Shown here: positions 20,151 to 32,323 of the stretch, one piece after another
How positions within the stretch are numbered: the stretch's first letter is position 1
Layout: every line of letters begins with the position of its first letter
NCBI GenBank assembly: GCA_030789695.1
Contig: CM061142.1
Coordinates: 147,767,266-147,831,265, forward strand
Reading direction: 5' to 3'
Source of the DNA: Scilla litardierei
Taxonomy: Eukaryota > Streptophyta > Magnoliopsida > Asparagales > Asparagaceae
Length of the DNA: 64,000 bases
Notes under the pieces: model-generated
The model's database searches: none
Seen by the model: the letters and a program-made list of their open reading frames with translations, nothing else
What the model was told of the DNA's origin: nothing
Position numbers and translations under genes: made by a program

Positions 20151-20872
20151 GGCCCATCATTTTTGTGATTTTCATGGTTTTGAAAAAAATTCAATATTTT
20201 CATGAAAATGGGACATTGGGAGAAGTTATGTCATATATTCAATTCTTATCCATGCATATGACATAGGTGGAGATTTTATAATATATGTATTTTTCAAATT
20301 ATTTTGAAGCATATTTTACGCTCTTTTGTTGATTTTGGAATCATTCAATTCATTGTTGGATATGGTTTCAATATCAATATCTTGATGTATCCATCATTTG
20401 CATGATTTGTTTTTTTGGCAATATCATGCCTTCGGTTGATGTCTTGTGTCAATGCATTAATACTTATTTGGCACATGTTTCTATTTATATGTTAGTTCAT
20501 GAAGTGAAAATTCTAATCCAGTCTATGATCTAAGGGAGCATGGTATGGTGATTGATACCCACTTTATGTTTGATTTGGTATCATACATATCTCAATCTCA
20601 TATCTATCGTCATGTATTTGTGGTGACAGACTTTCATGTCCACCTTTTTAAGAATGACAATATGGAGATAAATGTCATTATGTAAAAATGTATGCTTGCA
20701 TGTATGATTTATTTCATAAAGCACATTGTTTTGACATATGGCCTCTTATATGCATTTTGTCTTTATTGTATTTACAATTGGTATGTTCAATTGGTAAGCA
20801 TATAAGTAAGGGGAGACATTAGCATCTGTTTAACTGTTTATTTTTACATATGGGTGTCATCATCAAAGGGGT
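20151..20872 (+). other. Non-coding copia tail with polypurine tract
   Basis: AT-rich with no credible ORF. It ends in TCATCATCAAAGGGG just before the next LTR, the polypurine arrangement typical of Sirevirus-like elements. Confidence 0.5.
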
Positions 20873-22405
20873 TGTTGGATATTGGCCATTTAGCCTAATA
20901 TAGTTTTGATGATGATCACTACATTATGTGGTGCTAATGTCTCTAATTGTTAATCTCAGATTAATTACAATATAATACCTTGATGGAGACAAAGCATGAA
21001 GTTGACGGGTTGGTTAACTCAAGGCATAGAGCATAAGAAGCATGGAGAGCATGAAGAATCAAGAAGCTTATTATATTTCATTTTGATTCTTTATGTATTT
21101 TGCTCTTTATTTTGTAGAATACATGTAAGAATTGATTGGATGGTGACACACACGCGCATTTATGTCATTTACCATCTTAGAAAACTATAGAAGAATCCTA
21201 GAACCCTTCCTAATAGGTTCCATGGCTAGAACACTCTTATTTTGTGTTTGGACTAGGACCAGACGTCTGGAGAGGGACTCCCAGACGTCTGGTATGTCTG
21301 TTTTTATCTTCTCAGACACAGCCTGTTATCAGTCATCTGAAGCTCATTTTTCGGTCGTCTAAACAGTTCCTCAAACGCCTAAGTAGTGAATTTCAGATGC
21401 CTGATTATAGTGATGTGGACTATCTTTTTATGTCCACTATCTGCCTCAGCCATCTGATGTAGAGTTATCAGATGTCTGAACAATTTCCTAGCTATCTAAG
21501 TGTTATACTCTAGACATCTAGATGCTTAGAGTTGGTTCCTTTGTTTGTTCTAGACCAACTCTGCATCAACCGTCTGATGCTGTGTTTCCACATGTCTGAA
21601 CAATTGATCATCCGTCTGAGAACTCTTCTTCAGCCGTCTGATGCCGTGAAAAATTTGCACGTTTATAACAGTTAGACTGTGTTTCTCTTGGTCTAGTTTC
21701 TCGGTTTTTGTGAAGGTTTGAGAGGATATTTAAGCCTGATTGTAAGAAAGATTTGAGCACTCATTTATACAGATAGAATACATATTTGTGAGCCAAAATC
21801 TCAAGAGAAAGCTTTATTCTTTCTTCTCTCTCACTTTCCCTCTTTAAGCTTCTTTGAGTGTTGCACTGAACTCCAAAGCTCAAGGGAAATTCCAAGTGCC
21901 AAAGCCTGATTCCAGCACTTGGATAATCACTCACCATCGCCTAGCACTTCACTAGTAAGTTCATTTAATCAATGCAATAGGTAAAAGTGTATTTGCTTAT
22001 TTCGTTTCATTGTGAAACCTTGCTCCGAGGTTTTGGGAGTGTCTCTCTAGAAAGAGAGGTGTGCTATTTTGGAATAGATAGTGTGCTATTTTGGAAAAGA
22101 TTCGTGTGGCTCTTGGAAAAGAGTGTGGGATCTCGGAAAAGATTGTTGTATCATGTTTTAGGGATTGTATTTCTTTGCCTTGGAAGATGTGTTATATAGA
22201 GGAAATCCATAAGACACTGTAAAGAGTATGCGACTGTAGTAGGTGTAGCCGAACCAGGATACATCGTGTGTTTGCGTTTGCATTGTCTCTTTGTGCATGT
22301 GCTAATTGTCTTGCTCTTTATAATTCTGCATTGCAAGAAATTTGTTAATTAGCTTTAAATTGCCATTACACTATTTGCCCCATTTAGTGTGTTGCTTAGT
22401 ATTGC
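20873..22405 (+). mobile_element. Second copia LTR (Sirevirus-like), right end indistinct
   Basis: Begins TGTTGGATATTGGCC after a polypurine tract. U3 carries a CAGACGTCTG array; a TATA-like GATATTTAAGC follows near 21727, and a U5-like region ends about 22405, where similarity to a normal LTR end is lost. Different in sequence from the LTR at 11512. Confidence 0.6.
21257..21735 (+). promoter_or_regulatory. Copia LTR CAGACGTCTG array and TATA-like box
   Basis: Two perfect CCAGACGTCTGG palindromes (21259-21270 and 21281-21292), then about nine degenerate copies (CAGATGCCTG, CAGCCATCTGATG, CAACCGTCTGATG, CAGCCGTCTGATG and others) to 21645. GGATATTTAAGCC lies about 80 bp further on. Confidence 0.7.
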
Positions 22406-24778
22406 AGTAAATCCTACAGATACCAGTGTAGGAGTACCTGACTGTCAGATATTGTTGTCCCAGATTTATGTGGAATCGTCCCCCCTCCCATTATCCGAGA
22501 GACTATATATAGGTATGACATTAGAGGGTAACATCCAAGCCTTTACTGCTTTTGGCCGGAGCCGTCATCATTGATGACATGATTAACGATTATTCATTGA
22601 TTATAGTCAATGAATGCCTTCATTCTAAGCCGATGCTTTAATAAAAGGAGCCCAACGTCAACTCGGTGACACGCACAAAATAGTGTGCGCTCTACTCCCA
22701 AGTATAGGAGGTCGTCAAGTAATAAAAACCTGGTGAGCCCATGGTCAAACACATAGGACAAGTTGTTCTGCACACATGGTCTCTATCAATCAGGAAGGAT
22801 AATGGCGAAGAATTTACCACCTAAAACTAGCAAAAGGGAAATGAAAAGAGTTTTGACATGACACGATGGTCCTACAAAATAACTAATGCCACAAAGTCAA
22901 GCAGGAGAGCATATCAAGGGGAGATTGCATGGTCCATGATTTCACTACGGTTATGGCTAATCAATCATCTAATGTCTCAGATATAACTTATTGGTGGATC
23001 CATTTTAGGGCTTGCACCACCAAAAGATGCCCTCTTAGGGTTGATCTCACAGTATAACTCAACTGCGGATCCTTTTTTAGGCTTATGCAATTGAAAAGTA
23101 CCCATTTGGGGTTTGACACTAATACTCAATAAGGTCGAAGAATCAATGCTAACTAGTAACCTATCACATCATGGGTATCATGGTAATGGCCAAATCATCT
23201 CTCGAGGCATATTACACTCAACCTACTCCCTCTCGGGTTGCGATCGAATGGAAATATAAGTAAAACTGAATAAAGCAATAAATTTAATCAATCAAGCATG
23301 CTTTAGCCAATTAAAGGCCTAATTAACATTAAGCCCTAATGCATCATAGCCCAAGCAATAATATTTAGGCCATCATTTTGAAAAAGAAAACATTTTTATA
23401 TAAAAATGCCAATCCATACATTAATACAATGAGACAAATACAAAAATACACAAGTAGAGGGGAAGATTTCACCAAAAATGTCTCAAAGGTGAGAGCTTTC
23501 CCTTATCTTGAGCTTCTTCCTCTTTAATAACCCCCCTCAGCTCTTTAAAACCCTAGAAATTGGGAAAAACCGTGAAAAGTTCCAAGATAGATGGAGTTTG
23601 GAGGTTAAAACCCTAAAAATAGATAATTCGGGTCGGGCCGGGTCGGGTCGGGTCGGGTCGGGTCAGGTCGACACCGCCCGACCAGCGCCTGCTCTCTAAT
23701 TGAGTGGGAAAACCCCCGCTGAGCTCGGGGTCACACGTCAAGCGCGTGACTTCGGTTGAGTATGCTGAGGCATGCGCGGAGCGTGTGCCTTAGTTTGCTT
23801 TGAACCGGCCAGCCCTAGTTTGCTTTGAATCGGCCAACTGGCCTGTATCTAATTTTTTTTCTTCTTTAAAAAAAGATTTTAAACACTTTTTCACCTTCGA
23901 AAATTGCAAAAAAACTCCACGACCTTCAAAAAGTTCTAGAAAAAACAGCCAAAATCCAGAAAATTTCCTGCTTCACCTGAAAAATAAGTGGAAACAAAAA
24001 ATTAGGCCATAAAATGGTATGTTGCGCAAAAAGTTATGCTCTAATATTAAATGGTATTATCAAAATGTGTGTATTTAGAGACCACATAAACCCAAATTAT
24101 ATTCAAATACCCTCAAATAGGGGATACATGATGCAATGTACACTCTGAATCACATCCCCAACTAGTTTTTTGCTAGTCATAGCAAAATAAGCGAATTAAC
24201 TCAGATTCCACATTAAGGCCTATCAAAACTCCATCATTGGCCATGACATAGCTCTAACAATAATTTTCATCATGAATGCAAACCATATATACACAATTCA
24301 TGAAAAGACCAAAATTCAAGACATTATTCTCAGTCTGGCAAGAGCTAGAAAGCAAAAACAATGATTTGCATGTGTCATTAACATTGACATTCTCATGTCA
24401 TAGTCATTCAACTAACTAGGATTTGACCATTACAATACCAGGTTTTCTTAACTCATGGTGATTGGAATTGTTTTTATCATGCTTTATTCTCTTTTATACC
24501 TTTTTATATATACACTAATCATAACATGTGCCCTCAGGGCACGATTCATTTAAAATATTCCCCACTCAAAATCTTAGTTCCCTTAATTTTAAATAAACAA
24601 CAATAATTAAAACGCAATAAATGTTATTTAGGCCCCCCCATTTTAATTCTCCCCAAAATTTAGTTTCCACATTCATTTAAATCATTCTCCACACCAAATC
24701 TTGTATCCCCTAATTTTATATGAACAATAATAATTAAAATGAAATAATTGTTATTTAGTTCACCAAAAACTTTAGTTT
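22406..24778. other. Decayed repeat DNA, no gene recognised
   Basis: 22600-24010 has features of a minus-strand LTR (GCGCTCTACTCCCAAGTATA followed by AGGAGGTCGTCAAGTAATA), possibly Athila-like, low confidence. 24031-24778 is AT-rich and holds an imperfect duplication of about 100 bp (around 24540-24640 and 24660-24770) containing ATAATTAAAA and TGTTATTTAG. Open frames are short and unconvincing. Confidence 0.4.
23631..23670. repeat. (GGGTC)n microsatellite
   Basis: About seven imperfect GGGTC/GGGCC units ending in GTCAGGTCGAC. Confidence 0.9.
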
Positions 24779-24951
24779 TGTTATGAGTGGGGGAGACTTA
24801 TGGTCACCCCCCTCCATTATCCACAATTACACCCCACTACATAGTAGTGGGTGTACCTTTCATATACTTGAGACCTTTGGTCTCCCCCTTTATCATGATG
24901 AATGAATAAAATGGGACTATATGCTTTCACCATGGTTGTTCATCTCCAATA
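24779..24951 (+). mobile_element. 5' LTR of outer copia (173 bp)
   Basis: Starts TGTTATGAGTGG, ends CTCCAATA. Colinear with the 174-175-bp LTRs at 25793 and 59460 but clearly more diverged. The following CGTTATCAACACTA is a degraded version of the primer site at 25968. Confidence 0.85.
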
Positions 24952-25792
24952 CGTTATCAACACTAATTCGCTCTAGATAAAAAAATTTGAGCCATAAATT
25001 TTTTTCTTCTTCCCCACAAAATTTCCTCTTGCAAAGGAATCTTGTAGTTGCGGCAAAGCTCTTGTGACGACGATCGATTGATTACCTTCACGGCATTGCG
25101 GGATCATTGATCTAGAGGTAAAATTCTAATCACGTAGATATATACTATGGACCATATTCTATTTTATTACATATGTATTGTGATTGTATTTAACAAATCA
25201 ACATATCAAAATAAACAAACAAACAAACAAACAAACAAACAAAAAATCCCTAATCCCCTCGTCGTGGGGATTCTCGCTGCGACGCCCCCTCATAACACAC
25301 AGTCGCTGGCCTGAATCCGCTGTTCGCGACCTGAACGGCCAAGTACGGCTAACAACGGATTGAAGCCATTGTGAAAAGGCCACCCCTATAAATTCTCGAT
25401 GTGGAATCTCACAGTGCAAATTTTGCAACAAAAGATAAGCACAATAGTGCTTGGCATTGTCAACAATCAATTAATGGCAACTTTCTGTTTGAAGATGTGC
25501 ACACTTTATTCATGTGCAGGCAATTGATTTTCCTGTAAGGAAGCGTTGAACTAATTGTATGTGGATTCACATTGAAATGGGTGGTTCATGCTACATCATT
25601 CAAGAGCTTGGGGGCTCATCGTCGTTGTTGCCCCCCTGTCGGGGGGCTCCTTGATGCCGCCCTCCCTATCGTGGGGGGCATCTAGCTACGCTGGGTATTA
25701 GGCAGCTTGGCACGGAAAATTGGCAGCGGCGCCAATGGTTGCAGGAACTCGGAATCGGTTTTATCGGTGAAATTGAGAATAAGGGAAATGAT
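24952..25792 (+). other. Outer copia leader, left part
   Basis: Non-coding. Contains an (AAAC)n run (about 25211-25243) and a GC-rich stretch with CCCCCCTGTCGGGGGG (25630-25645) related to the expanded array in the inner copy. It ends in ATGAT, the left target-site copy of the inner copia. Confidence 0.7.
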
Positions 25793-25967
25793 TGTTATGA
25801 GTAGGTGAGACTTATGGTCTCCTCCCCTCATTTATTCACCATTACACCCCACCACATAGTAGTGGGGTGAACATTTGGTATTCTAGAGACCATTGGTCTC
25901 CCCTCTCTTCATGATGATATAATAAAATGGGACCATGGGCTATAGCCATGGTTGATTATCTCCAACA
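25793..25967 (+). mobile_element. 5' LTR of inner copia (175 bp)
   Basis: TGTTATGAGTAGG to CTCCAACA. Very short for a plant copia LTR. Close to the 3' LTR at 59460-59633, with only scattered differences by eye. Confidence 0.9.
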
Positions 25968-25981
25968 CGTTATCAGCACGA
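25968..25981 (+). promoter_or_regulatory. Candidate half-tRNA primer-binding site
   Basis: CGTTATCAGCACGA starts at the base after the LTR. It does not begin TGG, so it cannot pair with a tRNA CCA end. Its reverse complement, TCGTGCTGATAACG, fits the anticodon arm of plant tRNA-Ile(AAU) as I remember it, except at wobble position 34, which is inosine in the mature tRNA. Confidence 0.5.
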
Positions 25982-26330
25982 ATTCGCTCTAAGAGAAAAA
26001 AATTTAGCCAACAAAATTTCCCCACAAAATTTCCCTCTTGCGAAGGAATCTTATAGTAGCGGCAACGCTTTTGCGACGTCGATCGACTGATTTCTTTTCG
26101 GGCATTGCGGGGGCGGGGATTTTTATCTATGGATTTTATTTGTTCTTCCCTAGATCTTTGATCTAGAGGTAAAATTCTATTCTTATAGATATATATTATG
26201 GACGATCTTCTATTACATATGTATGTTGATTATTTTACACAAATCAACATATGAAATAAAATAGAATAAAAAACCAATACTGTTTACAACAGATTTTAAA
26301 AAAATAAAAATAAAAATAAAAATAAACCTG

Positions 26331-26930
26331 TTTTTTCTCCCCCCAGTCGGGGGGCTCCGCCGCCGCTCCCCCTGTCGGGGGGCATTGTCGCCCCACCGCC
26401 CTTAGTCGGGGGGCTCCGCCGCCCCATTCGAGGGCTTGCACCGCACCACCACTACCCCCGGTGTCGGGGGGGGTTTCTCATTGCGTCGGCGACACCCAAA
26501 GCGCCGCCCCCACCATGTTGGGGGGCCTCTCCGACTGCGCCGTTGCCCCCTAGTCAGGGGGCGTCCCCATGTCACCGCCCCCAATCGAGGGGGCTCGTCC
26601 CTGCGCCGCCCCAGTCGGGGGGGGGGGGGGGGGCACATCCCCACGGCATCGCCCAGGCGCCAACGCCCCTCCAGTCGGGCTCTCCGACTGTGCCCCCCGT
26701 AGGGGGGCTCTCTGAAAGCATGCCCCCCATTCACGGGGGGGGGGGGGGGGGGGGCTCTTCGTTTGAGGTTGCGGTGGGGATTTCTCCACTGCTCGGCCTC
26801 CCTGTCGGGGGTCGTCCTTGCCGCAAAGCCTGGGGGGTTACCAAAGCGCAGCCTCCCCCATAAAGGGGGCTCCTTACTGCTTGAAGGGGGGCCTCTGGAC
26901 CGTCGCCCCCCCTGTCGGAGGGGGATTGAA
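26331..26930. repeat. GC-rich array of CCCCC-GTC-GGGGGG hairpin motifs in copia leader
   Basis: About a dozen degenerate copies of a C-run, a short AGTC/TGTC linker and a G-run, followed by GCTCC or similar, every 25-45 bp. It includes homopolymer G tracts of about 15 (near 26619) and 17 (near 26738). Surrounding DNA is AT-rich. The outer copia has only one or two such units. Open frames across it are Pro/Arg/Gly low-complexity and not credible genes. Confidence 0.8.
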
Positions 26931-27158
26931 CGCAGTAATTTTGAAATTGGGGGTTCGCGGATTAGGGAGTTAATAGCAAGGGTTTTTTGAAATCAAATTG
27001 GGGATTTAAAAGCAGATTTGGGGAGATGATGAAATTATTTTCAATTTCATTTTTTGGGGGCTGAATATTATTTTTGCAACACTAAACATCTGATTAACCC
27101 ATTTATTATAAATAAAAATATACATTTTTTGGATGTTGGGCCTGAAGCCCACAGTAAG

Positions 27159-29587
27159 TGTAACGACTGGTTTTCATGTATCTGGATTTATTATATTATG
27201 ATATATGTTTTGGTGGATTTTCTCCTTTTGTGTGGCTTTCGTCGCCGTAACTTTCATTTTCGATCATTTCGTCGTGTTTTCTCGTTTCTTCCTTAGGATC
27301 GTCGATTTCGAAGTATGTCATTCGTGACGGGCTTCATAACGGTCGTATCTTACTGTTAGATCAAGCCTAGAAGTCTTAGGAATCGATCCCGGAGCTCCGC
27401 GCTCCGTATCGGAACTTTTGGTGCTTATTAGCCGGTATAAGAAGGGGCACCGACCGACTAGATGACGATCCAGTCGGTCGGCAATCCTTCTTGGACCGAC
27501 TAGTTGGCTTTCTAAATTTCTCAGGAGTTACTGTTTATCGTTAGTCGGTCTAAGAACGTTGGTTGACCGACTAGGTTGCAAACTAGTCGGTCGGCAATGC
27601 TTCTTTAACCGACTAACACATCATCTTAATTTTGGTATCAGTTACTGTTCATTCTTAGTCGGTCTAAGTTCATCTCTCGACCGACTAGATGTTAAACTAG
27701 TCGGTCAGTAGTTGTTCATCGACCGACTAATTCTAAATCCTATTTTTGTTCAGAAGTTACTGTTTACACTTAGTTGGTCTGCGTTGGTCGACCGACCGAC
27801 TAGTTGCCAAACTAGTCGGTCAGTGGTTGCTCTTTGACCGACTAATCTGTGTTAAAACCCTAATTTCTGGGCAGCCGCCAGCCCAACCTATTTAAACCCA
27901 TCCCAAACGTTTTCTTCTTCCTCCACTCGACCCAAAACCCTAAATCCTCCCCCATTGAGCCCCCTTCCACCTCCAACCCTTATTCCTTCATTCCAAGCCC
28001 TAAATCCATCATCCAAACCATCCATCAACTCATTCTACCTCTCATCTTCCCCAAAATCTCATCAAATCCCCAAAATCCCCCCTAAAACCCTAGTTCTCCA
28101 AACTTCTCCATTCGTTTTCAGATCTGGTCTTTAGATTCTCCGGAGTGTTTCTTTCGCCTCCTCTCGGTGAGAAATTGATCTCTTGATGTTTTCATAACCT
28201 ATTTGTATTTTTATAAAACCCTAATGAATGAATGTTGTTTTGATGATTGTCTCCCCATAACAGCGATTTTTCCCCGTAGAATAGCATCCGCGAGACGAAC
28301 CTTCGTGATTGTCATCCCCGGTGCTAGGCAAGTGAAACTTGCCACTTAGGGTTTAGGCCATGTTTTAGGCCATTTTGCTTGTTGTAGGCGTAAAAGAGGC
28401 TAGGCGACGAAATGATACTCGCCTAGGCGCAAATTGGGAACTAGCTTGACAACGAAGCTAGTTCCGACATATATCATGTTGCACAATTACCATGTCATGT
28501 TTACCTTCCATTAACGGTACACAAATTAATTGTCATGTCATTGCATTCTTTAAGTGATCCCGTGATTGCGTAGCATCGCTACAATACTTGTGTTCCTGGC
28601 TCGTGACCAGAAGCGAGCATAATGAGTTGCTAACCCCAACGCTCGATATTGAATTGTGAACTAAGAAACAAGCTCCCATGCGGGGCAACCCTGGCTCACT
28701 TGCTGAGCTCATGTGCAGGGACCCTGGCTTGTTTACGTGTGGGATGGGGTAAGAGTTAAGCGGCCATTCAACTGGGAGTCTGCCTGATCAGCAACTGCAG
28801 TTGTAAGGCGTAAACTCTGGGGTGGGGTAGTGTTTAGTGCCGATCAGTGTGAATGATGTACCATTCAGCTGAAGGGCGTAAACATCTACAAAACAACGTG
28901 GAACGTGAATACTGAATTGATTGAGATTGTTAGTAGCTTGGCTACTCTTGTCTTGTCCCGATACTTGTTCTCTTGTACTTACTGTTCACCATGTCTTATA
29001 CTGTGCACTCATGTTATAACTGCCATGTTATGCATACTAAAACTGTTAGGTTGCTAGTTGCCTTACTTTCAGTTTCCTTGCACAAGTCTTTTAGACTTGC
29101 TGACATGTGCCCCTTTACTCTTTTGGGTGACACATGTTAGATCCTGAGCCTGAGTACCTTGTTGAGGACGAGGTGTTTGCTGACGCCGAGCCCGACCTTG
29201 TGCTTGACGGGGAGTACGTGGACACTGGGGACCAGTCCTAGTGTCTTCGTTGTGTTTTCCTTTTGTTTAGACTGCTGTTTTGTTGTCGGTGCGTAGCAAC
29301 TATACTTTGTTATGTTGTTGCTTTTGTTGGCCTTGTTCTGGGCCTTTAGACTCTTTCTTTTAGCCTGGTGGCTTTTCTGGATGTTGGACTTATTTTCTTG
29401 TTGGACAATTTATGAGATATGAGAATTTTATTTCTGTCTCTCCTTTTATTATTATTGTTGCTCCGTTTGTGGTTACAGGGACCTGCTTATGTTTTATTGA
29501 TGCTTATCGGGTTTGGGGCTTCACGGCTCCACTCTCGTGCGGACCTTTTCACGTCTCGCCTCCATTTTAGGGAAGCGGGTCGTGACA
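27159..29587 (+). mobile_element. Tekay-like solo LTR
   Basis: 2429 bp from TGTAACGACTGG to GGTCGTGACA, without internal sequence on either side. The flanks are GTAAG (27154-27158) and ATAAG (29588-29592), a 5-bp TSD with one mismatch. The outer copia leader at about 59863-59880 (CCCGCATCAAGCCTATGG) supplies the uninterrupted site. It belongs to the same subfamily as the LTR at 3796. It contains the CCGACTAG array, TATA-like CTATTTAAACCC (27888-27899), three stem-loops (28327-28343, 28400-28426, 28437-28465) and the 35-codon ORF (29134-29241). It formed by LTR-LTR recombination. Confidence 0.9.
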
Positions 29588-29961
29588 ATAAGCCTAAGGG
29601 CTTTTATTTAAATAATCGGGTTATGTTATTTTTCTGTTTTAAATATAAATTTAAACTCCGAAAATTTCAATTAAATCTAGAAATATATCAGAAAATACCA
29701 GAAAATTATTGGAAATTATGAAAAATCTAGATAATGGATGTATTGCAATAATAAATTCATTTTGGGGATGCTATTTGTTTTTTGTCCATATAATATCAAT
29801 AACATCAATATCTGCATAATTTGGATTAATTGTATATTATTATTTTTTAATTATGAAAGGTCATGAGATCGCTCTGCCGTTAGTTATCTAATCTAACGGT
29901 GCATGATATGTCTCCACATGGCCCAAGTAATTATTAAATATTATATATTTCTCCAATAATT
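29588..29961 (+). other. Inner copia leader segment between two Tekay insertions
   Basis: AT-rich, no gene. Matches the outer copia leader at about 59870-60238. It ends in TAATT, the left TSD copy of the full-length Tekay. Confidence 0.8.
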
Positions 29962-32297
29962 TGTAACGACTAGGTTTTCATGTATTCGGATTATCTATAT
30001 TATATATATATGTTTTGGTGGATTTTCTCCTTATGTGTGATTTTCCATCTTCGTAGTTTTCGTTTTCGTTCGTTTCGTTGTGATTTTCTAGCCTCTTTCT
30101 TAAATCGTTGATCTTGGAGTAAGTCACTCATGACGAACTTCAAATCGCTCATATTTTAGAGTTAGAGTGATCTTAGAAGCCATAGAAATCTTCCCGAAGC
30201 TTCGCGCTTCAATTCGGCACTTTTCGTGCACTTTAGTTGGTTCAAGAAGGGGAACCAACCGACTAGATTGAGATCTTGTCGGTCGGCAACTCTTCTCAGA
30301 CCGACTAGTTTACGTCAGTCGTTTTAAGCCAAGTTACTGTTTACTCTTAGTCGGTCTAAGAACAACCACCGGCCGACTAGATGCGCAACTAGTCGGTCAG
30401 AACTTGCTCTCAGACCGACTAGTTCCTTTGATAAATTTTACCTAAGTTACTGTTTATCGTTAGTCGGTCAATGAACACTCACCGATCGACTAGGTTGCGA
30501 ACTAGTCGGTCGACGGGCCTTCACAGACCGACTAATTCAATTTCCCAGATTTTAATCCTTTTTTGCTGCTTGCTCTTAGTCGGTCACAGTAGAACGACCG
30601 ACCGACTAGTTCTTGAACTAGTCGGTTAGCCAACCTTCTTTGACCGACTAACCGCTGTCGAAAACCTAGGGTTTGCCCAGCCGCTGCACGAATCCTATTT
30701 AAACCTCTAATCGTTTTCTTTCTTCTTTCATTTCCTTCTGAGCCTCCTTCTTCCCCAATACTCATCCAACATTCCCTAGCTCTCCTCCTTCATCCCCGGA
30801 GTCCCCTCACCCCCTCCTTGCGTCGGCCACCTCCCCTAGGCCATTGGCCAACCCTCAAAACCCCAAATCCCAATTTCTCCAAGCTTTTATCGCCGTTTCC
30901 AGATCTGAGCCATAGTTTCCCGGATCGTTCTTCCGTCGTCATGCTTGCTCGGCATCGTTCTTCCGCTAACGATTCGGTAATAACTCGATCCTATAATATA
31001 CTCATAACCCATATGTGATTTTTGTTAAACCCTAATAAAAAAATGGTTATTGTTTTGATGATTGTTTCTCCATAACAGCGACTTTCCCCGTAGATTAGCG
31101 ATTGTGAGACGAACCTTCGCGATCGTCATCCTCGGTGCTAGGCAAGTGAAACTTGCCACTTAGGGTTTTAGGCCAAACCTTTGGCCATTTCCTTGTTTTA
31201 GCATAAAAGAGACTAGGCAGTGAAAGGATAGCTGCCTAGACGCCCTTTGATCTAGCTTGACAACGAAGCTAGATCCGTCACCTTCATCATGCTTGTATGT
31301 CATGTTTAATTTCAATTAACGGTACGCGAATATCTGTTCATGTCATTGCATACATTGATTGTTCATCGTGATTGCGTAGCACACGCTACTTTAAAATGTA
31401 AGCTGTGGCGAGTAGGATTTTGACTCCTACACAGTGATCAAGGCTAGGTGCACCCCTATGCCAAATACACTTCCTGGCTCGTGATCCAGAAGCGAGCTAG
31501 TGTGTTGCTAATCCCAACGCTCGATACACGTGGAGGGGTAGGGTTAAATGGTCGCTTGAGCTTAGGAGTTGGCCCGATCAGCCACTCTAGCCAAAAGACG
31601 GAAACTCTGTGCACAAAGTGAAAATCGTGATAAGTGATTCGTGAATTAGTGATTTGGTAGCTTTTGCTACATCGTGCGTGTTTGTCCCTTCTTGTCCTTT
31701 TTAACTGTTGCATCATACTTAAATGTCATGTCATTGCATCTTACTTGAACTGTTAGGTTGTTAGTTTACTTTCAGTTTCCTTGCACAAGTCTTTTAGACT
31801 TGCTGACATGTGCCCCTCTCTCTTTTGGGTGACACATGTTAGATCCTAAGCCAGAGTTCGTTGGAGAGGACGTGGTGTTTGTTGACGCTGAGTCAGGACC
31901 CGCGTTTGCTGAGGAGGAGTACGTGGACACCGGGGACCAGTCCTAGTGTCTTCGTTGAGCTTTCCCTTTTATTTTAGACTGCTGTAGTTGTCGGTGCGCA
32001 GCACCAATACTTTGTTATGTTGTCATTTTGTTGGCCATGTTTTGGGCCTTTAGACTCTTTCCTTTAGCCTGGTGGCTTTTCTGGATGTTGAATATTATTG
32101 TGGACAATTTCTGAGATTGGATTATTTTTATATCAGTCTCTCTTTCTTTGTTATTATTATTGTTGTTCCGTTTGCAGTTACAGGGACCTGCATTAAATTT
32201 TAAATTGACGCTTATCAGGCGTGTGGCTTCACAGCTCCACGTCTGTACGGACCTTCTCACGTCTCGCCTCCATATCTTTGGGAAGCGGGGCGTGACA
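29962..32297 (+). mobile_element. 5' LTR of full-length Tekay
   Basis: 2336 bp. Palindromic CCGACTAG array about 30250-30650, TATA-like CTATTTAAACC 30695-30705, leader intron-like segment from GTAATA (30979) to CATAACAG (31078), stem-loops SL1 31141-31157, SL2 31213-31239 and SL3 31249-31275, 36-codon acidic ORF 31836-31946, end GGGGCGTGACA. Confidence 0.93.
31836..31946 (+). CDS. Acidic micro-ORF in Tekay 5' LTR (36 codons)
   Basis: Begins Met-Leu-Asp-Pro-Lys-Pro-Glu and ends Tyr-Val-Asp-Thr-Gly-Asp-Gln-Ser-stop. It differs from the 35-codon version in the other subfamily by in-frame changes only. The 3' LTR copy is at 39000-39110. Expression is untested. Confidence 0.4.
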   Translation: MLDPKPEFVGEDVVFVDAESGPAFAEEEYVDTGDQS

Positions 32298-32305
32298 GGT
32301 TTTGT

Positions 32306-32323
32306 TGGTGGCCCATGCAGGTC
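32306..32323 (+). promoter_or_regulatory. Tekay primer-binding site, apparently tRNA-Ile
   Basis: TGGTGGCCCATGCAGGTC lies 8 bp after the 5' LTR. It fits the reverse complement of the 3' end (CCA plus acceptor and T-arm) of plant tRNA-Ile(AAU) as I recall it. The usual chromovirus site, TGGTATCAGAGC (initiator Met), is absent. Confidence 0.6.

Noticed and set aside
22389..24012. Short ORFs in the remnant region as candidate host genes
   Set aside because: Short, unrelated to known domains, and embedded in LTR-like decayed sequence; no exon structure could be supported.
26402..26990. Overlapping Pro/Arg/Gly-rich ORFs on both strands in the GC-rich stretch, possibly a gene or CpG-island promoter
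   Set aside because: Low-complexity translation of C/G-run repeats inside a copia leader flanked by its own LTR and gag; no conserved domain.
32306..32323. Possible tRNA-Ile gene fragment
   Set aside because: Only about 18 nt match and they lie at the primer-site position after an LTR; no tRNA body is present.
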